Positions 1-5,117 of a stretch of 5,204 nucleotides of DNA are shown piece by piece. Made by a program: the position numbers and the translations under genes. This stretch comes from Defluviitaleaceae bacterium. GTDB taxonomy: Bacteria; Bacillota; Clostridia; Lachnospirales; WQUN01. Numbering within the stretch: position 1 is the stretch's first letter; each line of letters begins with the position of its first letter. Under the pieces are notes generated by a model. It was not told the origin of the DNA. It worked only from the letters and a program-made list of their open reading frames with translations, and ran no database searches. Where the stretch lies: positions 1 to 5,204 of the forward strand of contig WRKK01000162.1 of the NCBI GenBank assembly GCA_009782245.1, given 5' to 3'.

Positions 1-1
1 T

Positions 2-247
2 CTGCACAAACGCCTGCTGACTGATGCCACGCTCTGTGCCGACCACTTTTATCAGCAGTTTGCGGCTGTCCTCCACTCGCAGCGACATTTCGCCGCTTGC
101 ACCGATTTGTATCGGAAATCCGTATTGCGGCTCGACGTATTCCAGTTTGCTGTCTGTGCCCCATTTTATGGCGAGTTGCTCGGTTTTGTTGATAAAATAA
201 ATCTCGCAATGGAACGGCGTTTGTCCGCATCGTAAAAATTTTTGGCT
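2..247 (-). pseudogene. SPFH/band-7 domain protein fragment, running off the window
   Basis: On the minus strand, the frame open from 247 to the window edge encodes an SPFH-domain segment of the 'virion core protein'/YdjI-like type. Recognisable stretches are TPFHCEIYFINKTEQLAIKW, then GASGEMSLRVEDSRKLL and KVVGTE, which match my memory of the middle of such proteins. The clear homology begins at about 223 (QTPF). The roughly 100 residues that normally precede this segment are absent, and a TAG at 250-248 closes the frame upstream with no start codon of its own. The DNA here is about 54% GC in bases 1-180, against about 40% in the adjoining zinc-ribbon gene and lower in gajAB. It lies one frame away from the zinc-ribbon gene that runs into it. 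It may be the downstream part of a frameshifted or deletion-fused gene, or the product of a -1 frameshift. The rest of the gene lies outside the window. Confidence 0.7.
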
Positions 248-444
248 CTAGTCAACAAATTTTCAACACTCGCAATATTGCCAATCTCAACGTTGCCCTC
301 AACTTTAACCTTTTGTGTTTTTTGAAACTTAGCCCTCCTCCATTCAAGCGGATATTCCGTGCCGCAATGTTCGCACAAAAACCAGTCTTCCTTTGTGGAA
401 GATACTAGTTTGCCGCCGCATACGTCGCATTTTAATCCTTGCAT
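166..444 (-). CDS. small zinc-ribbon protein, probably truncated by a frame change
   Basis: This is a 92-residue reading frame. I chose the ATG at 444 because a strong GGAGGT (452-457) lies 7 nt upstream and the product then begins MQGLKCDVCGGKLV, the familiar start of Clostridia-type zinc-ribbon proteins. Two Cys pairs, CDVC (residues 6-9) and CEHC (24-27), form a four-Cys zinc ribbon. A short basic region and a VKVEGNVEIGNIASVENLL segment follow, typical of the linker in this family. The function is unknown; such proteins are presumed to bind zinc and act in the cytoplasm, and no membrane segment is visible. From about residue 73 onward the sequence (DKRRSIARF to the stop) is simply the out-of-frame reading of the SPFH fragment, so the native continuation has been lost or lies in the -1 frame. 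An upstream in-frame TTG extension to 564 passes through a hairpin, lacks a ribosome site and is not favoured. Confidence 0.6.
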   Translation of the reverse strand: MQGLKCDVCGGKLVSSTKEDWFLCEHCGTEYPLEWRRAKFQKTQKVKVEGNVEIGNIASVENLLTRAKNFYDADKRRSIARFILSTKPSNSP

Positions 445-451
445 ATTTTTT

Positions 452-457
452 ACCTCC
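452..457 (-). promoter_or_regulatory. ribosome binding site of the zinc-ribbon gene
   Basis: On the minus strand GGAGGT lies 7 nt before the ATG at 444. It decides the start codon in favour of MQGLKC over the longer TTG-initiated frame. Confidence 0.85.
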
Positions 458-492
458 GTTATTATTTTGTTATTTGGGGGTTTTTTACAGCA

Positions 493-535
493 AAAAACAC
501 AAGTTGATTTTTGGGAATAATCAGCTTGTGTTTTT
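493..535 (-). terminator. terminator-like hairpin in the leader of the zinc-ribbon gene
   Basis: The arms 493-507 and 521-535 are complementary over 15 positions with a single imperfect pair (504/524), around a 13-nt loop. On the minus strand the structure runs into a T6 tract (complement of 492-497), the form of a Rho-independent terminator. On the plus strand it is also followed by T-rich sequence, so it could work in both directions. It lies between the predicted promoter at 655-683 and the ATG at 444. It could stop read-through from gajB or act as an attenuator of the zinc-ribbon gene. Termination activity is inferred from structure alone. Confidence 0.6.
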
Positions 536-559
536 GTTTGTTTTTTGGGTTGATAAAAT

Positions 560-580
560 AGCAATAGCTAGGCTATTGCT
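560..580 (-). repeat. perfect 9-bp hairpin in the same leader
   Basis: AGCAATAGC (560-568) and GCTATTGCT (572-580) form a perfect inverted repeat with a 3-nt loop. No T-tract follows directly on either strand, so it is not a convincing terminator. It lies about 70 nt downstream of the predicted transcription start for the zinc-ribbon gene and could be a structural or protein-binding element in the leader RNA. Confidence 0.5.
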
Positions 581-643
581 TGCTTCTAATTTTTTGGTGT
601 ATCACAAAATCGCATAAAAGTCAATCATTTTTTGGAAAATTTT

Positions 644-667
644 GTTATGCTATTATGGTAGCATAAC
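644..667. promoter_or_regulatory. palindrome over the -10 box, candidate operator
   Basis: GTTATGCTA (644-652) and TAGCATAAC (659-667) form a perfect 9-bp inverted repeat with a 6-nt spacer. The centre overlaps the predicted -10 box at 655-660 and one arm covers the likely transcription start, the classic position for a dimeric repressor. A further copy of the half site, AATAGCATA (682-690), overlaps the -35. No regulator gene is identified in the window. Confidence 0.45.
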
Positions 668-683
668 TTTTGGTAAATGTCAA
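655..683 (-). promoter_or_regulatory. sigma-70-type promoter for the zinc-ribbon gene
   Basis: On the minus strand TTGACA (678-683) is followed after exactly 17 nt by TACCAT (655-660), a 4/6 match to TATAAT. The expected transcription start is near 648, giving a leader of about 200 nt before the ATG at 444. The promoter lies just downstream of the gajB stop, so the zinc-ribbon gene appears to be transcribed independently of gajAB. Confidence 0.6.
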
Positions 684-706
684 TAGCATAAAAAAATTTT
701 TTATCC

Positions 707-2581
707 CTAAAAATTCAACATTTTATTTTGTATTTTCGCAATATATTGCGAAGGCTTTTTGTCCACTGTCATTCCCCGAAGCGTTTTTCGTTTACGAGGA
801 TAACTTAAATAACAAATTCGTTTAGTTCGAGTTATAGCTACAAACATATTTTGTCGCTCTTCAAGCAGTTGAAATTCGGTTTTTGCCTTATAATCTGGGA
901 AAATCCCCTCGTTTAGCCCAATTATAAATACAACGTCAAATTCCAAGCCTTTTGCTGTATGCACAGTTGACAAAGTAATTAGTTGCTCATTACTAGATTT
1001 TGTGCCGCCTGTTGAAATTTCTTTCAGCAAAGATGCAAGGTTTTTTTGATCTATGGGTATATTTTTTTTGTAGGAATCCCAGTGCTTTTGCCAGTTTTGG
1101 AAATCGTTATTTAGCAAAATTAACATTTCATCCACATTATTTTGCTTGGCTTGTTCACAATATTCTTCCAAAATTTCTAATGGCTTTGCAAAATCAAATG
1201 GTTGATTTTTATCTTCTCTATCTTTTATAGCATCCCAAGCACGGTTTAATGTTTCAACTTCGTTTTTATCCATTGCTGATTGAAAAAACTCGCCATTTCG
1301 CCAATCTTCAAAAGGTTCTTCAGTCGTATTTTCTAATTGCAACAAATTTTGCATTTCCCCAAAATGCAGTATATTTTTGGGGTTGATTAGTAGTTTTAAC
1401 CCTAAATCAAACACTTTGAAAAAGAGGGATTCACTAACAGTATTTTGTTGGGTAGATATGCGAAAATCATAGTATTTACCACGTTCTTTGCCTTGCTTTT
1501 TGAAGACACCTTCCAAAGCATTGAATACGTATTTATTTCTTGCTATTATGGCAATTTGGCTTGGCTTGTGGGTTTTTAGCAATTCGTTAATTTTGTCATA
1601 AACCCATTCTGCTTCTTTTTCCTCCGTTGGAAAATCCATTATAAAAACTTCGCCATCAGTAGAAGACTTTATTTCTGCATTAAATGTTGGCTCGATTGCC
1701 GCTGCCGCCTGTAATATTTGCCTTGCTGAACGATAGTTTTCGTTTAGAGAATACTCTGCAACTTCGTGAAAATCCGCAATAAAATTATCGGTCATATATT
1801 TGGGATTGGAGCCGTTAAACGTATATATAGCTTGTTTTGGATCGCCCACCATAAAAATATGCGTGTTTTCGTTCGCAAGTGCCTTTATAACGTGATATTG
1901 TGCTTTGTTCAAATCCTGTGCCTCATCCACGCAGATGTATTTGTAAATACGCTGATAAATGTCCGCAATGACTGGCTTTTCGGTTAAAATTTTATAGGCG
2001 TAAATAAGAACATCGTCAAAATCGATTGAATTTTGCGAAAGCAATAAATCATTATAATCGTGATATAACTGCGAAAAAAGCGGCGGATTGGTGTTTTCTG
2101 GTGGTAATGCAAAATTTCGCTTAAATTCACTAATTTTACTAAAAGTTTCATAAACTTTTTTGTCGTCAAGTTTATCTTCATTCATGTGAAAAGCCCAACA
2201 TGACGGTATTTTTGATAAAGCCTTTTTGCAAATTTCTAAACGGTCGTCAAAAGATTCAAAAATATGCAACTCACTTGGCAAGCTGATTGAGTGGGCTCTT
2301 TGCAGGACTAATTTCATGCAAAAGCTGTGAATTGTACCAACTCGCACTAAATCATTAAGTTCGTGTTGCGGATATTTTTGTAACAGACGGTCGTTTATTT
2401 CATTTGCGGCTTTGTTGTTGAAAGTTATGGCAAGCACTTTTTCTCCTCGCTTGCGATTGTTTATTAAATGGCAAATTCTTTCAGCAAGAATCGTGGTTTT
2501 TCCGCTACCAGCACTTGCTGTTACGCAAATGTGTTGGTTGGTTGCATTGATTATTTTTTGTTGCTCGGCTGACAGATTCAT
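707..2581 (-). CDS. gajB: Gabija protein GajB, UvrD-like superfamily 1 helicase
   Basis: This 624-residue protein has every UvrD/PcrA helicase motif in order: Q-motif LSAEQQKII (3-11), Walker A ASAGSGKT (22-29), Ia ITFNNKAANE (52-61), Ib VGTIHSF (81-87), motif II VDEAQD (218-223), motif III MVGDPKQAIYTF (244-255), motif IV NENYRSARQIL (280-290), motif V STVHTAKGLEFD (538-549) and motif VI NMFVAITRTKR (578-588). It should be an active ATP-dependent DNA translocase/helicase. In known Gabija systems GajB joins the GajA nuclease complex and acts in phage-triggered DNA degradation and nucleotide depletion. The start is fixed by AGGAGGT at 2587-2593, 5 nt upstream, and by the ATGA overlap with the restored gajA stop. 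It is longer than GajB proteins I recall (about 500 residues), with more helicase accessory sequence at 300-530. A stand-alone UvrD paralogue is possible, but the coupling to an OLD nuclease argues for Gabija. Confidence 0.85.
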   Translation of the reverse strand: MNLSAEQQKIINATNQHICVTASAGSGKTTILAERICHLINNRKRGEKVLAITFNNKAANEINDRLLQKYPQHELNDLVRVGTIHSFCMKLVLQRAHSISLPSELHIFESFDDRLEICKKALSKIPSCWAFHMNEDKLDDKKVYETFSKISEFKRNFALPPENTNPPLFSQLYHDYNDLLLSQNSIDFDDVLIYAYKILTEKPVIADIYQRIYKYICVDEAQDLNKAQYHVIKALANENTHIFMVGDPKQAIYTFNGSNPKYMTDNFIADFHEVAEYSLNENYRSARQILQAAAAIEPTFNAEIKSSTDGEVFIMDFPTEEKEAEWVYDKINELLKTHKPSQIAIIARNKYVFNALEGVFKKQGKERGKYYDFRISTQQNTVSESLFFKVFDLGLKLLINPKNILHFGEMQNLLQLENTTEEPFEDWRNGEFFQSAMDKNEVETLNRAWDAIKDREDKNQPFDFAKPLEILEEYCEQAKQNNVDEMLILLNNDFQNWQKHWDSYKKNIPIDQKNLASLLKEISTGGTKSSNEQLITLSTVHTAKGLEFDVVFIIGLNEGIFPDYKAKTEFQLLEERQNMFVAITRTKRICYLSYPRKRKTLRGMTVDKKPSQYIAKIQNKMLNF

Positions 2582-2820
2582 ACGATACCTCCTAAAAAGA
2601 TGCTAATTTGGTCAAATAGTTCTTTTATCTTTGGCGGGATTCTTTTGCTTTCGTCAGGATTTTCGCAAATTTTTTCGGCGATAATTTTTGCGTACTTGGT
2701 TTTATTCCCACCTTTACCCAGAAAAACTGCAAGAGCCTGTTTTTTGCCTTCATTACAACAAAATCTCTCTTCGCTTTCTAGCCAAAAGTTATTCAAACAA
2801 ACTTTGCATTCCTTTTTTTT
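2578..2820 (-). pseudogene. gajA: C-terminal part of gajA in the shifted frame
   Basis: This 80-codon stretch (KKKECKVCLNNFW to the end FLGGIV) continues the OLD nuclease after the A-tract but in a different frame. It holds a CKVC pair, a CC pair, GKKQALAVFL, KTKYAKIIAEKI and RIPPKIKELF. These match the usual C-terminal pattern of GajA/OLD proteins, where a Cys-pair region is followed by a KTKYAxxIAExI helix. Removing one A from the nine-A tract joins it to the upstream frame and gives a 631-residue GajA. The TGA at 2580-2578 overlaps the gajB ATG as ATGA, and the gajB ribosome site lies within this segment. The frame is also open upstream to an ATG at 2907, but that extension overlaps gajA and reads as out-of-frame sequence, so I do not regard it as a separate gene. 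Confidence 0.75.
2587..2593 (-). promoter_or_regulatory. ribosome binding site of gajB, inside the end of gajA
   Basis: AGGAGGT on the minus strand lies 5 nt before the gajB ATG at 2581 and within the last codons of the restored gajA frame. Together with the ATGA overlap it implies translational coupling. Confidence 0.85.
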
Positions 2821-4474
2821 TAGCATTTTTTTGGCGACAATATTTCTTTGAATCATTTTCAAAGTTTGACAATTTATGTCCTGTTTCACGACCGTCAAAT
2901 TCATCAAGATATTTTATTATGTCATCGGCGTAGCCACTATTAACAAGATATTGTTCATAATTGTAGTTATTATCTAAAACAACGATATTTTTGTAATCGG
3001 AAAATTCTTTTTTGTCATCCAACTCTTTAATAAGATTTCTTAGCTCTTCTAGGATTTGAGGTTCGCCATCGCTAAAAATAAGCCAATCCACTTCTATAAT
3101 TTTCAAAAGTTTCAAGAAAGGTAAATAATTGGTGCCCCCAACTCCTATTATGTCAACTCCCAACTCGTAATGTTCATATTTAATCCTTTTATTATTAAAA
3201 TATTCTTTGAAAAATATAGGCAATGCAATTTTTTCGGTATCGCCCTCCGCAAGCACAACTGCTTTTGCAAAAAGAATGGCACCGTGTGTATCAATGACTA
3301 TTCTTTTTATTTTGTCCAGTTCTTCTTTTGGCAAATTAAGCTGTGCCGTGGGACGGAAGTAAGTTTCGGCATCTTGCATTGTAGTGTAAATCAAATCCTG
3401 TATATCTGAAGTTTCAAGTACATATGGCGAATGCGTTGTAATAACGCCTTGCACCTGCATATCTTGAAAATCTTTTATCAATTTCTTTTGTGCTTGCGGA
3501 TGTATATGCACTTCTGGTTCTTCAAAGGCTACCATAAAAAATAGTGGCGTTTCTTTGGATTGTCCAATTTTTTCGCCAATAACCGTTTTTGTGGTTGCAA
3601 AAATAGCACGACTACGAGTTCCTGCACCCATGTTTGACATTGAAATTGCGGAGGAATTACTTTGCGTTACAAAAATGTCCAATCCTTTGTAAATTTCTTC
3701 AATATTGCGTGTTATTGGGTATATTTCTATTTGACTGCCCGCTACATTAGTTGCTCCACCAAGGTTTTCGGTTGCTTTTTTTAGGAAAGAACTTTCTTGA
3801 ACTATTTGTTTGCTCAAATCAAGCAGGGAATTTTCAATTTTTTGCTTAGGTTCATCAGCAATTTCCATTTTTGCCAGTTGCCTGTTCCATGCGGACGATT
3901 TGTTGCGTATATCTTCCGCAATATCACGGTGAGCATCTATGTAGATAAAATTGAATGCGGATAATATTGTTCCTGAAACACTTTCGTTGACTGTAATTTT
4001 TTCATCGTTCCATAAAGTGATATGTATATGTTTTTTAGTGTATTCCTGTTTATCTTGATTGTAAATAAACTGTGTCCTAAACGCAAAAAACTGCTTATCG
4101 TTTTCATCTGTTTGTACGGAATCAGTCAGAAGATCTGCCCAAGAACCATCAAATTTATCTTTTATTTGGTATTCTTTTTGATTTCTTGATTTATTTTTAA
4201 TTTTTTTATCTTTCTCTTTTTCATCTTTTCCAATAGGAACAAATTTTAAGTCAATTATAACCTTTGTATCTTGGCTATATTCCGTATCTTTGGAGCAGAA
4301 CACATCTGATGCGGTAATACCTCTATTTGTTAGTGCCAAAGAAAGAGCAAGCAAAAGGTTGCTTTTTCCGCTGTCGTTCATGCCGAATATTGTTGACAAG
4401 GGTTTAAGCAAAAGGGTTGTCTCCTTTATGGAGCGAAAATTTTGTATGTGTACTTTTTGGAGCATTATATCCAT
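2789..4474 (-). CDS. gajA: Gabija protein GajA, OLD-family ATPase-TOPRIM nuclease (frameshifted near its end)
   Basis: The frame encodes 561 residues. The N-terminal ABC-type ATPase shows VHIQNFRSIK (8-17), Walker A GMNDSGKSN (31-39), a signature-like SMSNMGAGTRS (278-288), Walker B FFMVAFEEPEVHIHP (312-326) and an H-loop ITTHSPYVLE (345-354). A TOPRIM domain follows with VVLAEGDTEK (406-415), IIGVGGTNYLPFLKLL (442-457) and the acidic DWLIFSDGE (463-471). In Gabija, GajA is a nucleotide-sensing DNA endonuclease assembled with GajB. A lysine-rich insert at about 82-105 (GKDEKEKDKK and on) looks like a surface loop. The ATG at 4474 has AAAGGA (4485-4490) 10 nt upstream; M4 at 4465 would be too far from it. 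The last residues, after the A9 tract (GMQSLFE), are out-of-frame sequence: the native C-terminus is in the neighbouring frame down to 2578. I am confident of the family; whether full-length protein is made is unclear. Confidence 0.82.
   Translation of the reverse strand: MDIMLQKVHIQNFRSIKETTLLLKPLSTIFGMNDSGKSNLLLALSLALTNRGITASDVFCSKDTEYSQDTKVIIDLKFVPIGKDEKEKDKKIKNKSRNQKEYQIKDKFDGSWADLLTDSVQTDENDKQFFAFRTQFIYNQDKQEYTKKHIHITLWNDEKITVNESVSGTILSAFNFIYIDAHRDIAEDIRNKSSAWNRQLAKMEIADEPKQKIENSLLDLSKQIVQESSFLKKATENLGGATNVAGSQIEIYPITRNIEEIYKGLDIFVTQSNSSAISMSNMGAGTRSRAIFATTKTVIGEKIGQSKETPLFFMVAFEEPEVHIHPQAQKKLIKDFQDMQVQGVITTHSPYVLETSDIQDLIYTTMQDAETYFRPTAQLNLPKEELDKIKRIVIDTHGAILFAKAVVLAEGDTEKIALPIFFKEYFNNKRIKYEHYELGVDIIGVGGTNYLPFLKLLKIIEVDWLIFSDGEPQILEELRNLIKELDDKKEFSDYKNIVVLDNNYNYEQYLVNSGYADDIIKYLDEFDGRETGHKLSNFENDSKKYCRQKNAKKKGMQSLFE
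2813..2821 (-). other. nine-A homopolymer, likely site of the gajA frameshift
   Basis: The coding strand reads GCT, then nine A, then GGAATGC. The upstream frame reads AAA AAA AAA GGA and stops 8 codons later. With eight A it reads AAA AAA AAG GAA TGC and enters the conserved C-terminus. A second run, seven A at about 2826-2832, lies just upstream and could equally carry the lesion. A -1 ribosomal shift would not restore the frame; loss of one A, gain of two, or a +1 shift would. Confidence 0.75.
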
Positions 4475-4484
4475 GGGGAGTTAG

Positions 4485-4490
4485 TCCTTT
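4485..4490 (-). promoter_or_regulatory. ribosome binding site of gajA
   Basis: AAAGGA on the minus strand lies 10 nt before the ATG at 4474 and 19 nt before the second in-frame ATG at 4465, favouring the first. It is weaker than the sites of gajB and the zinc-ribbon gene. Confidence 0.55.
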
Positions 4491-4518
4491 CGGTAAAGAA
4501 TTTTTATTTAATACAATG

Positions 4519-4547
4519 AGTATATATCAAATAAAATGAGTTGTCAA
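4519..4547 (-). promoter_or_regulatory. strong sigma-70-type promoter of the gajAB operon
   Basis: On the minus strand TTGACA (4542-4547, a perfect -35) is followed after 17 nt by TATACT (4519-4524, 5/6 match to TATAAT). Transcription should start near 4512, giving a leader of about 38 nt before the gajA ATG. No clear operator palindrome overlaps it, which suggests steady expression of the defence operon. Confidence 0.8.
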
Positions 4548-4699
4548 ATGGTTTATGAAAAGATTTTTCATTGAGAGTGTTGAGGTACAATAGACAGGTA
4601 GCAAAAAACAAGAAGTCCTAAATTCCAAATGATATAATAAAAGTGGCAAATATTACTGGAAAAAAAGAAACCTTTAAGATTAGTGCAAACTGGCAACGG

Positions 4700-4744
4700 A
4701 ACAGAGTTTACCTGCCCGTCTGGCAGGCGGGCAAACACGCTGTT
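4700..4744. repeat. imperfect inverted repeat, long-hairpin element
   Basis: The core arms 4706-4720 and 4722-4736 are complementary at 11 of 15 positions, with two further G-T pairs, around a single base. Outer AACAG (4700-4704) and CTGTT (4740-4744) extend the symmetry after small bulges. The centre (CCTGCCCGTCTGGCAGGC) is much GC-richer than its surroundings and resembles short dispersed palindromic repeats found between genes in many bacteria. Only one copy of this form is in the window, so membership of a repeat family is a guess. Confidence 0.55.
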
Positions 4745-4765
4745 AGTAAAAAAATCCATACACAA

Positions 4766-4786
4766 AACGCTGTTTGAGCAAGCGTT
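4766..4786. repeat. small inverted repeat
   Basis: AACGCT (4766-4771) and AGCGTT (4781-4786) form a 6-bp stem with a 9-nt loop. It lies between two larger hairpins and repeats the ACGCTGTT word found at 4737-4744. It is weak alone and is noted as part of the cluster. Confidence 0.35.
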
Positions 4787-4838
4787 ATTGGGCATGGGGA
4801 TATAGTATCAGCGAATAAGAATAGCCTAGCCACGCTCT

Positions 4839-4870
4839 GTCCATCCTTGTCTGCTGACAGGTAGGTGGAC
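4839..4870. repeat. imperfect inverted repeat, second larger hairpin
   Basis: GTCCATCC with TTGTC on the left pairs imperfectly with GACAGG and TAGGTGGAC on the right (4839-4870) around TGCT, with small bulges. Like the element at 4700-4744 it is GC-richer than the flanks and contains no gene. It may be a degraded copy of a similar palindromic element. Confidence 0.4.
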
Positions 4871-5081
4871 GAGTAGGCAGAAAACAAAAGTAGCTTACAA
4901 TAAATTTTCTAATAGCAAGCACATTATCAAGACTTGCCTAAATATGCAAAACCCTAATGAAGTTTTGGAAAAATTTTGGGCTATTATGTTTTAGCTTTCG
5001 CCATTTTTTATATCACTAAATTTTTTTTGTAACCTATGTTTGACACTTATACAAAATTTCCAAAAAATTTTTCCAAACCCC

Positions 5082-5110
5082 TTGACAAACCCAAATCAAT
5101 GATGTATCAT
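5082..5110 (+). promoter_or_regulatory. strong rightward sigma-70-type promoter facing the tandem repeat
   Basis: TTGACA (5082-5087) is followed after 17 nt by TATCAT (5105-5110), a 5/6 match to TATAAT. The predicted start is near 5117, essentially at the first base of the 9-bp repeat array. It is divergent from gajAB and would transcribe something to the right of the window. Confidence 0.7.
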
Positions 5111-5117
5111 TAAATAA

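Larger units (their letters stand above)
4548..5081. other. intergenic region with no credible gene
   Basis: Between the gajA promoter and the rightward promoter at 5082 I find no reading frame with recognisable content or a convincing ribosome site. A 75-codon minus-strand frame (4568-4795) is discounted because it is read across the inverted repeat at 4700-4744 and resembles no family. The region splits into 4550-4690 (AT-rich, unremarkable), 4700-4870 (a GC-richer cluster of inverted repeats) and 4880-5081 (very AT-rich, with several A/T runs). Confidence 0.6.

Noticed and set aside
166..564. Longer 132-residue version of the zinc-ribbon protein from a TTG at 564
   Set aside because: The extra 40 residues run through the terminator-like hairpin and no ribosome site precedes the TTG. 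The ATG at 444 has GGAGGT at good spacing.
688..704. AT-only palindrome after gajB as its terminator
   Set aside because: The stem lacks any G-C pair and would be too weak; the hairpin at 493-535 is a better candidate for stopping read-through.
1000..1987. Plus-strand reading frames inside gajB and gajA
   Set aside because: They are shadows of the minus-strand helicase and nuclease genes with no ribosome sites or recognisable domains.
2578..2907. A separate 109-residue gene between gajA and gajB
   Set aside because: Its first part overlaps gajA and has no family resemblance or ribosome site, while its second part carries the missing GajA C-terminal motifs. It is the frameshifted end of gajA.
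4633..4638. TATAAT on the plus strand as another promoter
   Set aside because: No acceptable -35 lies 16-18 bases upstream; TAGACA at 4591 is much too far.
4568..4795. 75-residue minus-strand reading frame
   Set aside because: It crosses the inverted repeat at 4700-4744, has no convincing ribosome site and matches no family I recognise.
567..4830. AATAGCCTAGC shared by the minus strand of the 560-580 hairpin and 4820-4830
   Set aside because: It is 11 bases with no extension, and the second site lacks the hairpin, so it is probably chance.
26..4840. Exact 12-base match GCCACGCTCTGT at 26-37 and 4829-4840
   Set aside because: A single 12-base match is expected about once by chance in a window of this size, and the flanking sequences do not extend it.
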